From an uncultured Duodenibacillus sp. (GTDB lineage Bacteria > Pseudomonadota > Gammaproteobacteria > Burkholderiales > Burkholderiaceae_F): a DNA stretch of 48,977 nt. Positions 39,386-46,232 of this stretch are shown piece after piece. The notes beneath the pieces are model-generated. The model saw nothing but the letters and a program-made list of their open reading frames with translations. It made no database searches and had not been told where the DNA came from. The stretch is from the NCBI GenBank assembly GCA_944390145.1, contig CALXOY010000046.1, forward strand, positions 1 through 48,977, given 5' to 3'. A program made the translations under genes and the position numbers. Every line of letters starts with the position of its first letter. Positions within the stretch are counted from its first letter, which is position 1.

Positions 39386-39638
39386 CGAGATCGCGTCCAT
39401 TCAAGGACAAGACGCGTGCAGTTCACGCGTTGTGTGCGGTTGTCCCGCTCCGCCCGGCCTTCAGGTCGGCGTTGTCACTGTCCAAGTCCCCGGGCTTCAA
39501 GGAGCCAAGGGCGATAAAGGTGACAAGGGGGACAAAGGCGACAAAGGAGACCCGGGCGAAAAAGGCGATCCGGGTGAAATCGCGGGGTTGGAAATTGACC
39601 CCGTTTCTGTATATCTCGAAGCACGAGGAGAAATCTAG
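39375..39638 (+). CDS. Collagen-like short fibre protein
   Basis: An 87-residue protein with eight or nine G-x-y triplets (GAKGDKGDKGDKGDKGDPGE). These form a trimeric collagen-like rod and are common in phage fibres. A Cys-containing N-terminal part (DACSSRVVCGCPAPP) precedes it. It probably bridges fibre pieces. Confidence 0.75.
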   Translation: MSFSEIASIQGQDACSSRVVCGCPAPPGLQVGVVTVQVPGLQGAKGDKGDKGDKGDKGDPGEKGDPGEIAGLEIDPVSVYLEARGEI

Positions 39639-39641
39639 AAA

Positions 39642-40403
39642 ATGGCTACTAACCTTTCCGCGCAGATTTCTGCGCTTGCCGTTCAGATCGGTACTGACAT
39701 CAAGGGCATTCTTGGCAACATCGGCTCGCTTGAGTCGCTGACGACGACCCAGAAGGCGTCGCTTGTCCTCGCTCTGAACGAGCTCAAGGCGTCGATTGAT
39801 TCTATGCAGTCCTCGATGGGTGCGCAGATTGATGACGAATCGACTGACAAAACTCACACTTGGTCTGGCTCCAAGATTTCGTCTGCCATCAGCGCCGCAA
39901 CCGCCGCACTGGTGGACGGTGCGCCAGATACGCTTGACACCCTCAAGGAGCTGTCCGACGCGCTGACGACGAACAAAGACGCCATCTCAGCGCTCCAGAC
40001 GATCGCCGCCGGTCATGTGAAGTTCAACGAGTCGCAGAGTCTTGAACCCGGTCAGCAGGAACAGGCTCGCACGAACATCGGCGCGGCCGCCGCCTCCGAC
40101 GTGACGGCTTTGCAGGGCACAGTTTCCGGCCACACTACCCAGATCGGTACGATTGGCGACCTCACCACCACCGCGAAGAACAACCTTGTCGCGGCGATCA
40201 ACGAAGTCAAGGGCGCGGCTGATCAGGCTCAGTCCACCGCATCCTCCGCTCAGACTGCCGCTGGCACGGCACAGGAAACGGCAACTGCGGCTCAGTCTGC
40301 GGCAACTGCCAACACCTCTGCGATCAGCGACCTCACGACGAAGGTTGGCGACACCCAGGCCGACTTTGCGGCTCAGTATGTGGCCGCACGTGACGGCGAA
40401 TAA
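39642..40403 (+). CDS. Tail fibre segment, 253 residues
   Basis: A repetitive helical and Ala-rich protein (ISALAVQIGTDIKGILGNIG, PGQQEQARTNIGAAAASDVT, QSTASSAQTAAGTAQETATA). It carries the RTNIGA motif seen in the 401-residue shaft. It is part of the multi-gene fibre. Confidence 0.7.
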   Translation: MATNLSAQISALAVQIGTDIKGILGNIGSLESLTTTQKASLVLALNELKASIDSMQSSMGAQIDDESTDKTHTWSGSKISSAISAATAALVDGAPDTLDTLKELSDALTTNKDAISALQTIAAGHVKFNESQSLEPGQQEQARTNIGAAAASDVTALQGTVSGHTTQIGTIGDLTTTAKNNLVAAINEVKGAADQAQSTASSAQTAAGTAQETATAAQSAATANTSAISDLTTKVGDTQADFAAQYVAARDGE

Positions 40404-40414
40404 GGAGGCAAGCC

Positions 40415-40693
40415 ATGGCGACGACACTCAGTGCGGGTGTCGCCGCCCTTGCCCGACAAGTCGCGCTTGATCAAATCGCGCAAGACATCGACACGAACTC
40501 GAAGCTGGGACAGAAGGCCAATCAGACTGACCTGACAGCGCTTCAGTCCACAGTTTCGGGAATGTCGGGGCAGGTGGCGACGGCACAGAAAACGGCATCG
40601 GCGGCGAGTGCCGACGCCAAAACGGCAAACGACGGGATCTCCTCGATCAGAAGCGAGGTGATTGCGCTTTGCAAAGAGATCTCAGGGGGTTAA
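40415..40693 (+). CDS. Tail fibre segment, 92 residues
   Basis: A helical Ala/Gln-rich protein (LSAGVAALARQVALDQIAQD, SGQVATAQKTASAASADAKT). Its C-terminus SEVIALCKEISGG is clearly like the end of the 401-residue shaft (SEIIAICNEIAGVAA), which suggests a shared docking tail. Confidence 0.65.
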   Translation: MATTLSAGVAALARQVALDQIAQDIDTNSKLGQKANQTDLTALQSTVSGMSGQVATAQKTASAASADAKTANDGISSIRSEVIALCKEISGG

Positions 40694-40999
40694 ATGGCAG
40701 ACACGGAACTACAAGCCGCTCTTCGAGGGGCTTTTGCCAGCAAGCTTGGTGTCAATGACAAAGCCAAGAGTGCGGCCAGTGCAGACACAGCGGCGGCATG
40801 CACCGGCAATGCGGCGACGGCCACGAAGTTGGCGAAGTCGATCACGGTGAACGTCTATGTGAACGGCCAATCCGCAGGAAGCGTGTCGATTGACGGATCC
40901 GGCGATGTGCGTCTGGATCTGACGATGCCGCCTGACGAGACGGCCGCCGGCATTGAGGCCGCTTTTGTCCAGTTTAACGAGGAGAACGGAATTTCATGA
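40694..40999 (+). CDS. Tail fibre segment, 101 residues
   Basis: The helical first half has the fibre motif SAASADTAAACTGNAATATK; the beta-rich second half includes SITVNVYVNGQSAGSVSIDG. It is directly abutted by the preceding gene and overlaps the next by four bases. It is part of the fibre set. Confidence 0.65.
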   Translation: MADTELQAALRGAFASKLGVNDKAKSAASADTAAACTGNAATATKLAKSITVNVYVNGQSAGSVSIDGSGDVRLDLTMPPDETAAGIEAAFVQFNEENGIS

Positions 41000-41730
41000 A
41001 TGAAGACATTCAAAAGCTTGTCGCAGAAGAAGTCAGCAAGCAACTGGCGGCCAGAGCAGTCCCTTCGGAAGACGTGCTCGACACGCTCCGCTTCCTGACG
41101 GCACAGCCGGTTGTGAACGCCACACAGTCCAAGACGCTTGCGCTGACGGACTTCAACCGCATCCACATGCTGACATCGCCTATTGACTCTACGGTGTCGA
41201 TTGAGCTGACGCTTCCGGACGCCACATTGTGCGTTGGGAAGTCAATTTCCTTCGTGAACATCGGCATCGTCGGCAGCCAACTTACGGTCAGAGCGTCCGG
41301 AGACGATTGCATCTATGGGAGCATGTACTTTGATCCGACTTTCAAGAGTATCGCCCTGCAAAACGGAATGTCGATCACCCTGATTACGGACGGCATCAAT
41401 TGGATCGCAACCGAAACCGGCACGTGTGACGCCATTGTCGAGGCAGGGGGCTATGTAAACGAGATCGTCTCGGCTTGGTATCGAAAGCTTCAAAGCGGCA
41501 TTGTCCTTATGGGTGGAACGGCGGCATTAAACGGCGCTACTCAACTACAGATTTCTCTTCCCACGGCATTGCGTGCGGACGATTGGCCGGTTATCGTGAT
41601 AACGCCTTTGTGGAATTCTCCTTCTGGAATTCCTCAAGTCGCTTATGGGAATACATCGACGACAGGCTTTATTTTGTATTCGAGCAAGAGCGCACAAGTC
41701 GTTTGGCACGCTTATGGATATTGGAGATAG
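40996..41730 (+). CDS. Fibre protein with constitutive tip domain
   Basis: A 244-residue protein. A shaft-connecting N-terminal part and a beta-rich centre (SIDSTVSIELTLPDATLCVG-like) are followed by a C-terminal tip (YVNEIVSAWYRKLQSGIVLM) ending VVWHAYGYWR. The tip resembles those of the three G-tract genes downstream (W-Y-R-x-x-S/Q-D/G, final GY), but here the frame is unbroken. It therefore may be the permanent adhesin or the acceptor of the others. Confidence 0.75.
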   Translation: MNEDIQKLVAEEVSKQLAARAVPSEDVLDTLRFLTAQPVVNATQSKTLALTDFNRIHMLTSPIDSTVSIELTLPDATLCVGKSISFVNIGIVGSQLTVRASGDDCIYGSMYFDPTFKSIALQNGMSITLITDGINWIATETGTCDAIVEAGGYVNEIVSAWYRKLQSGIVLMGGTAALNGATQLQISLPTALRADDWPVIVITPLWNSPSGIPQVAYGNTSTTGFILYSSKSAQVVWHAYGYWR

Positions 41731-41732
41731 TG

Positions 41733-42111
41733 ATGGCAACACCGAATGCAGAAGTTTTGAAAGCCCTAAACTACCTCAAACAGAATGGGGGGGGGTACTT
41801 CAAAAGTAGTTTCGTTTGTTCAGAACGCAACCAGCTGGTACCGAATTTGGAGTGATGGATGGAAAGAATGCGGGGTTACTCACACAGTTTCAACGCAGAC
41901 TTCGGACTTTTCAGGTGTGGTAACTTTGCCAATCGCTTTTTCGAATACTTCGTACTCGGTCAAAGCTCAGGCATTTAAGACGAATCAGGATCCCAAAAAT
42001 CGAGCGGTTACGTCTAATGTATATGGGAGAACTTCCTCGACAGTTTATTGCGGCTGGTATGGTTCCGGCCAACTGGCAATTGGCATTTACATTGAAGCAT
42101 GCGGATATTAA
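41733..42111 (+). CDS. Phase-variable tail tip gene A (OFF, 9 G)
   Basis: The start MATPNAEVLKALNYLKQN is followed by nine G (41787-41795). With nine, the frame ends at 41855 after 40 residues. With eight or eleven it continues as GGGTSKVVSFVQNATSWYRI and ends EACGY at 42111, about 125 residues. The distal part is a typical small fibre tip (WYRIWSDGWKECG). A short N-terminal piece like those of genes B and C precedes the tract. It starts two bases after the previous gene. Confidence 0.7.
41787..41795 (+). repeat. G9 tract in tip gene A
   Basis: Nine consecutive G. A loss of one or a gain of two restores the tip frame. Confidence 0.9.
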
Positions 42112-42113
42112 AA

Positions 42114-42480
42114 ATGGCAACCGTTAATTCTGAAGTTTTGAAAACTCTCGACGACTTCAATCAGCGGATTTCCTCCATGGGGGGGGGTAGTTGAGTCTTG
42201 GGATGACGGAAAAGGTAACTGGTACAGAAAATACTCCGATGGATTCATCATTCAAGGCGGTTGCTCAATGGTGACGAGTTCCGTTTACGGAGAAGTAACT
42301 GTTACTTTAAACACCGAGTTCAAAACTACATCATATGTAGCGATTAAAACGCTATACACAACCGAGGCGCAAAACAGAGAAGGCGTAGGTGTGGCGTCGA
42401 AAACCACAACGTCATTTACTTGTTATGAACGAACCTCCATGCTAAAAGTATGGCGTGATTGGATTGCTTGCGGCTATTAA
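42114..42480 (+). CDS. Phase-variable tail tip gene B (OFF, 9 G)
   Basis: The start MATVNSEVLKTLDDFNQRIS is followed by ATG and a G run (42179-42187, nine G). The current frame stops at TGA 42192-42194. With eight or eleven G it reads VVESWDDGKGNWYRKYSDGF, then a beta-rich tip ending WRDWIACGY at 42480, about 121 residues. It is a clear paralogue of genes A and C but has its own tip sequence. Confidence 0.7.
42179..42187 (+). repeat. G9 tract in tip gene B
   Basis: Nine consecutive G. A loss of one or a gain of two restores the tip frame. Confidence 0.9.
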
Positions 42481-42492
42481 AGGAAGTGAAAA

Positions 42493-43044
42493 ATGGCAGA
42501 AACAGAATTTCAGATCGGACAAATCTTTGAAGAAACTTACCCTCCGGAGGCCGCTTGCTGGTGCAACGAGCACGGCGACCGCTACATCACGGAGATTGAT
42601 CCCACGGAAGACGACAAGCGCCGTTTTCAGATCGTCGCGGTGCCGGCTCCATCGGTCGATGACGTGCGCCAGCAGAAGCTTCAAGAGCTGGATCAGAAGT
42701 TCATGCGCTGGTACGAGCAGGATGCCACTGTGACGAGCTCTCTTGGCTTTGTGGCGGACTCGGATGCACGAGCCATGATGGACGTATCTGGCCTTGTGAC
42801 GACGCTTGAAGCAACGCCTGCAGAGACTCGCTCGACTGTGGCTTTCATGGACGCCGAGAATCAGCCGCACATGCTCACGCTTGAGCAGATGAAAGCGGTA
42901 CAGCTTGAGATCATCCAGAACGGCCAAAGCGCCTATGCCCAGAAGTGGGCGTATCGCAATGCGATTGAGACGGCTGAAAGCGTCGAGGCAGTGAACGCAA
43001 TTGAAATCGACTTCCACGGAGAAGACTTCAGTGCGGCATCCTGA
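42493..43044 (+). CDS. Fibre assembly chaperone-like protein (DUF4376-like)
   Basis: A 183-residue protein. A Cys/Trp-containing N-terminal part (PPEAACWCNEHGDRYITEID) is followed by a helical C-terminal domain (QQKLQELDQKFMRWYEQDAT, NQPHMLTLEQMKAVQLEIIQ) typical of DUF4376-type proteins near tail fibres. It probably assists fibre folding or attachment. It lies between tip genes B and C. Confidence 0.75.
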   Translation: MAETEFQIGQIFEETYPPEAACWCNEHGDRYITEIDPTEDDKRRFQIVAVPAPSVDDVRQQKLQELDQKFMRWYEQDATVTSSLGFVADSDARAMMDVSGLVTTLEATPAETRSTVAFMDAENQPHMLTLEQMKAVQLEIIQNGQSAYAQKWAYRNAIETAESVEAVNAIEIDFHGEDFSAAS

Positions 43045-43282
43045 TGGCTTTCAGGTACTGGTGGCGCTCGATCAGCTCGCGAATACTTTAATCGGAGGCT
43101 TTGCCGATGAGACGATCAGCGCAAGACTCTGGCGCCACCATTTGAACGGCGAATACTCGTGGCTTATGAAGCTGGTTAACTTGCTTTTCTTTTGGCAGGA
43201 CAACCATTGCAAAGAAGCTTACGAGTCGGAAATCTATAGACAGCAATACCCTAAGGAATACAGAGATGGCTACGGCAAATGA
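43031..43282 (+). CDS. Small phage protein of fibre/lysis border, 83 residues
   Basis: It starts at GTG 43031 with GGAG nine bases upstream, overlapping the chaperone. The core LVALDQLANTLIGGFADETI, SARLWRHHLNG and LLFFWQDNHCKEAYESEI is familiar from many prophages of Gram-negatives, but no function is known to me. It overlaps tip gene C by 17 bases. Confidence 0.7.
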   Translation: MRHPDGFQVLVALDQLANTLIGGFADETISARLWRHHLNGEYSWLMKLVNLLFFWQDNHCKEAYESEIYRQQYPKEYRDGYGK

Positions 43283-43648
43283 AACGGTGCTGAAGACTTT
43301 GAATCATCTCCTCTCCGATGGGGGGGGGTAATTGATAGCTGGTCAGACGGGAGTGGAAACTTTTGGCGGAAGTATTCGGATGGGTGGATCGAGCAAGGCG
43401 GAAGGTATCAGGCAGTTGGGAATAACAATCGGGCAAAAGTAACTTTGCCAAAACCGTTTAGCTCCACAAACTATTCCGTTCAGATGGCAGTTTTTGCAGA
43501 ACTCGGAACCACCACTTACTGGGGGCCGACAAATGGCTCCGGAACAGTTATCCATAAAACCGCTTCTTCTTTTGACTCGGGGAATGTATACACTCCGTTA
43601 ATTTATAACAAACCGACTTACATCGACTGGTATGCATACGGATATTGA
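43266..43648 (+). CDS. Phase-variable tail tip gene C (OFF, 9 G)
   Basis: The start MATANETVLKTLNHLLSD is followed by nine G (43320-43328) and, in the present frame, an immediate TAA. With ten or seven G it reads VIDSWSDGSGNFWRKYSDGW, then IEQGGRYQAVG and a tip ending WYAYGY at 43648, about 126-127 residues. Unlike A and B it needs the opposite change in tract length, so the three could be switched one at a time. It is followed by a terminator. Confidence 0.7.
43320..43328 (+). repeat. G9 tract in tip gene C
   Basis: Nine consecutive G. A gain of one or loss of two restores the tip frame. Confidence 0.9.
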
Positions 43649-43698
43649 TTCATGAACACGCCAGCCAAGGCAGTCGTAAGAATTCCGAGGCTGCTAAC

Positions 43699-43723
43699 GC
43701 CCGCCCAGCGCGGGCTTTTTTTT
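43699..43723 (+). terminator. Terminator after the fibre locus
   Basis: GCCCGC (43699-43704) pairs with GCGGGC (43710-43715), followed by T8. Confidence 0.85.
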
Positions 43724-43734
43724 GGAGAAAAACC

Positions 43735-43971
43735 ATGAGAACCGATCAGGAAGCGCTTGAAAGCTTCATCGAAAAGATGAAAGCCGAAGCAAAGGAACTC
43801 GGCCTCGACATTGAAGAAAAGCTTGATGAAGCCAAGGACAAGTGGGCAGAGACCGCTGTCTCGGATCCGAACACGGCACGCCGTCAGCTCCGCGCCTTTT
43901 GGGGCATCGTCGGAACGGTCGCGGGCGCGCTCATCGGCCTTGGCGTCGGCTATCTGATGTGGGGGTTCTGA
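43735..43971 (+). CDS. Membrane-anchored helical protein, 78 residues (lysis region)
   Basis: A soluble helical N-terminal part (ALESFIEKMKAEAKELGLDI) and a C-terminal hydrophobic helix (GIVGTVAGALIGLGVGYLMW). GGAGAAAAACC precedes the ATG. It may be a lysis accessory or a holin-like protein. Its stop overlaps the next gene's start. Confidence 0.65.
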   Translation: MRTDQEALESFIEKMKAEAKELGLDIEEKLDEAKDKWAETAVSDPNTARRQLRAFWGIVGTVAGALIGLGVGYLMWGF

Positions 43972-44522
43972 TGGTCTACCTGAAGTGGCTCGCATACCTT
44001 CTGATCAGCGTGCCTTTTGAGCTTTTCGCAAAGCTCATCTCGCCGATCCTTGCCTTCTTCGTCAAAGACGACGGATGGCTTCCGGACTGGCTCTCGTGGT
44101 TCCAGACGCCGGACAACTCATGCGACGGTGACCGTGGCCATCGTGAGCGCTGGCCGAGAGACGGGGCGTTTTGGACCTGGATGCGCCGGACGGCGTGGCT
44201 CTTCAGGAACTCGGCCTACGGCTTTAACTACTACGTGCTGGGCGTGCACTATGAAAAGGGCGACGTGTACTGGCACGTCGGCGATCCTGAGATCGGCGAC
44301 AAGTCCGGTGTGAGCGGACTCTGCCGCTGGTACATGGAGCGCGACGGCAAGCTGATTTGCTGGCAAATCTACTATGTGAAGCACTACCAAATTTTCGGCG
44401 TTTGGAAATGCGTGCGAATCGGCGCCGGATGGAAGATGTGGGGCGATGTGGAAAAAGACCCCTACTGCCCGCACTGGGTTTACTTCAACCCTGTCAAAGG
44501 ATCAGGACTCGCGGAGGAGTGA
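43971..44522 (+). CDS. Uncharacterised phage protein, DUF7338-like
   Basis: A 183-residue protein. An N-terminal membrane segment (LKWLAYLLISVPFELFAKLI) is followed by WLPDWLSWFQTPDNSCDGDR and conserved aromatic blocks (FNYYVLGVHYEKGDVYWHVG, WKCVRIGAGWKMWGDVEKDP). Proteins with the FQTPDN motif are frequent in phages infecting Burkholderiales and others, near fibres or lysis genes. Function unknown to me. Confidence 0.7.
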   Translation: MVYLKWLAYLLISVPFELFAKLISPILAFFVKDDGWLPDWLSWFQTPDNSCDGDRGHRERWPRDGAFWTWMRRTAWLFRNSAYGFNYYVLGVHYEKGDVYWHVGDPEIGDKSGVSGLCRWYMERDGKLICWQIYYVKHYQIFGVWKCVRIGAGWKMWGDVEKDPYCPHWVYFNPVKGSGLAEE

Positions 44523-44848
44523 TGTGCGAGGAAAATTCCACGATGAAGTGGATCCAAAAAGCAGTCTTGCCGGCTTTTTCAGGCACGGCAAGCGGAGCCG
44601 CGAAGGCCGCCCCGGGCGTCGGAGTCTCGGCGCTGGTGGTGGCAGGGATTCCGCTTGAGTCGTGGGTGACGATCCTGACTGCGTGCTACGTGCTTGTGAT
44701 GCTGATCGGCGCACTGCCGAAGGCGATCAACACCTTCATGCTGATATACCGCCTATGGAAGCCGCGCAAGCAGCCGGTTTTTGTGACCGAAAAGGCAGAT
44801 GACGCAGTTGCTAGGAAGATCGAGAGGGCAAGAGAAAACGCAGAATAA
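44522..44848 (+). CDS. Holin-like membrane protein, 108 residues
   Basis: It starts MCEENSTMKWIQKAVLPAFS after GGAGGAGTG. Two hydrophobic segments (APGVGVSALVVAGIPLESWV, ILTACYVLVMLIGALPKAIN) and a charged C-terminal end fit a class II holin topology. It is placed just upstream of the endolysin block. Confidence 0.65.
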   Translation: MCEENSTMKWIQKAVLPAFSGTASGAAKAAPGVGVSALVVAGIPLESWVTILTACYVLVMLIGALPKAINTFMLIYRLWKPRKQPVFVTEKADDAVARKIERARENAE

Positions 44849-44851
44849 GGA

Positions 44852-44886
44852 AAAGCCGCAGGCGCGGGAACGCTTGCGGCTTTTTT
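44852..44886 (+). terminator. Terminator within the lysis region
   Basis: AAGCCGCA (44853-44860) pairs with TGCGGCTT (44875-44882), followed by T6. Confidence 0.8.
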
Positions 44887-44914
44887 GACTCAAAGATCAG
44901 AAGTTCTTTGCAAG

Positions 44915-45088
44915 ATGGATTTTAGCAGATTGGCGGGGGCGTTAAGCCCCATTTTTATGTGTCTTGCGATGAAGAAAGACAGCGAATTAACGTGGGTAAC
45001 AAGACTGACAAGATGGACGGCCTTCATTCTTGGGGCGCTGTTTTGCGCTGGGTATGTGGCGCACTGCTTTAAGGAGTGGTTTCTGTGA
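44915..45088 (+). CDS. Small membrane protein before endolysin, 57 residues
   Basis: It starts MDFSRLAGALSPIFMCLAMK; the C-terminal hydrophobic helix is WTAFILGALFCAGYVAHCF. It lies after a terminator and overlaps the endolysin start. It could be a holin or antiholin. The ribosome site is weak, so the exact start is unsure (TTG 44885 is possible). Confidence 0.5.
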   Translation: MDFSRLAGALSPIFMCLAMKKDSELTWVTRLTRWTAFILGALFCAGYVAHCFKEWFL

Positions 45089-45549
45089 AGCTGAAAACGC
45101 GTGTCGTGGTCGGCGGACTTTCTCTGACGCTGGCAGGACTCTACGCAGTGGCGAAGTTTGAAGGCTTCGAGCCGCAAGCGTACATACCGGTCGCTGGGGA
45201 CGTGCCGACAATCGGCTTTGGCCACACCGAAGGCGTCCAGATGGGGCAAACGATCACGAAAGAAGCAGCCTTGACGCTTTTGCGCGAGGACGTGCGCACC
45301 GCAGAGGATGCTGTGCGGTCTTGCGTGAAAGTGCCGCTCACGCAGGGCGAGATGAATGCCTATACGTCGCTTGCCTTCAACATCGGCCGGACGGCCTTTT
45401 GCGGATCGACGCTTGTGCGCAAGCTGAACTCCGGCGACTACGCGGGCGCGTGCGAGGAAATTCTCCGCTGGCACTTTGTGGCCGGTGAGAGCGTGCCCGG
45501 GCTTGTGAATCGACGGGAAGCAGAGTTCAAGATGTGTATGGGTGAGTGA
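45085..45549 (+). CDS. Endolysin, GH24 lysozyme with SAR-type N-terminus
   Basis: A 154-residue muramidase. GTG start with AAGGAG nine bases upstream. The N-terminal weakly hydrophobic helix (VVVGGLSLTLAGLYAVAKFE) is of the signal-anchor-release kind. The catalytic region is KFEGFEPQAY then GDVPTIGFGHTEGV (Glu near 26, Asp near 39, Thr near 42), and later LTQGEMNAYTSLAFNIGRTA and VPGLVNRREAEFKMC. It degrades peptidoglycan. Confidence 0.9.
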   Translation: MKLKTRVVVGGLSLTLAGLYAVAKFEGFEPQAYIPVAGDVPTIGFGHTEGVQMGQTITKEAALTLLREDVRTAEDAVRSCVKVPLTQGEMNAYTSLAFNIGRTAFCGSTLVRKLNSGDYAGACEEILRWHFVAGESVPGLVNRREAEFKMCMGE

Positions 45550-46019
45550 TGGATCGCGTGAAAGCCATGATGCTTGTAGGAGCTGCAATCCTGTGTTTCA
45601 TCGCAGGCTTCTTCGTGGCATCCAAGATCTACCAAGCAGAGATTTCAGAGATGGAAGCGGCGCACGCAACGGCGCTCGCGAAGGCAGAAGAGGAGCACCG
45701 TGCAAATGAGCGCAAACAAAGTGAAGCACTTTCCCAGGCGTGGGACGCTTACGAAAAGGCGAAGACTGAACTCGCTGAAAGCCGCGCCGATTCTGGCTCT
45801 CTGCGCACTCAGCTTGAACGGGTGCGCGTCGAATCCGACCGTTATCGCGCCGAACTGTCCCAAGCCGGTGCAAATCCCTGCAAGCATTTCGCAGTCCGAC
45901 TCGACCGCTGTGTCGGACTTCTCGAAGAGGGTGCGGGACTTTCTGCAGAAGGTGCAGAGCTTTCTCAACGAGTCTCCGGAAAGCACGACGCCGTAGTGAG
46001 ACTTCACTCAAGCAATTAA
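45549..46019 (+). CDS. Rz: Inner-membrane spanin (Rz-like)
   Basis: A 156-residue protein with an N-terminal transmembrane anchor (AMMLVGAAILCFIAGFFVAS) and a long periplasmic coiled coil (EMEAAHATALAKAEEEHRAN, YEKAKTELAESRADSGSLRT). It overlaps the endolysin by one base and contains the Rz1-like gene in another frame. It is the last prophage gene in the window. Confidence 0.85.
   Translation: MDRVKAMMLVGAAILCFIAGFFVASKIYQAEISEMEAAHATALAKAEEEHRANERKQSEALSQAWDAYEKAKTELAESRADSGSLRTQLERVRVESDRYRAELSQAGANPCKHFAVRLDRCVGLLEEGAGLSAEGAELSQRVSGKHDAVVRLHSSN
45706..45996 (+). CDS. Rz1: Outer-membrane spanin lipoprotein (Rz1-like), nested
   Basis: A 96-residue protein read in another frame within Rz. 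The signal peptide LKAAPILALCALSLNGC has a lipobox (L-N-G-C), and a short periplasmic tail with Pro residues follows (PNCPKPVQIPASISQ). It pairs with Rz to fuse the membranes at lysis. A GTG at 45700 is an alternative start. Confidence 0.85.
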   Translation: MSANKVKHFPRRGTLTKRRRLNSLKAAPILALCALSLNGCASNPTVIAPNCPKPVQIPASISQSDSTAVSDFSKRVRDFLQKVQSFLNESPESTTP

Positions 46020-46084
46020 ATCTTTGGTAGCAACAAAGGTAGTAACGCGAAAATGGCTGCGCTGGAACTACTGTAAATGCAGGC

Positions 46085-46149
46085 TAGTTCGAATCGCGCC
46101 GCCGACCAAAATTCCAGGAGGAGACGTAGAGATACGCCTCCTTTTTTAT
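46085..46149 (+). other. Probable attR: tRNA 3'-end-like sequence plus terminator
   Basis: TTCGAAT (T-loop type) at 46088-46094, a GC-rich stretch and ACCA at 46105-46108 look like the 3' end of a tRNA, without the rest of the gene. A good terminator follows (AGGAGG...CCTCCT with inner CGTA/TACG and a GAGA loop, 46116-46142, then T6). This is what remains on the right when a phage integrates into a tRNA gene. The exact core cannot be set because attL is outside the window. Confidence 0.5.
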
Positions 46150-46232
46150 TGTCTTCTTCACGCATTCCCCACCACCGAAATTCCGAAATTGTGCAGATTT
46201 TTCCTTAACTATCTGCACAATCTCGGCATAGG

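Noticed and set aside
41733-43648. Programmed ribosomal frameshifting as explanation of the G tracts
   Set aside because: A and B would need +1 (or -2), C would need -1. One mechanism does not fit all, while length change in the DNA does. Simple homopolymer sequencing error is not excluded and is stated as a refuting test.
36764-43648. Diversity-generating retroelement or DNA invertase acting on the fibre tips
   Set aside because: No reverse transcriptase, no invertase/recombinase gene and no inverted crossover sites are visible near the tip genes.
46186-46220. Perfect 10-base inverted repeat TTGTGCAGAT/ATCTGCACAA as an IS end
   Set aside because: It lies next to the end of the transposase but has no partner beyond the other end. 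It is more likely a terminator or unrelated hairpin.
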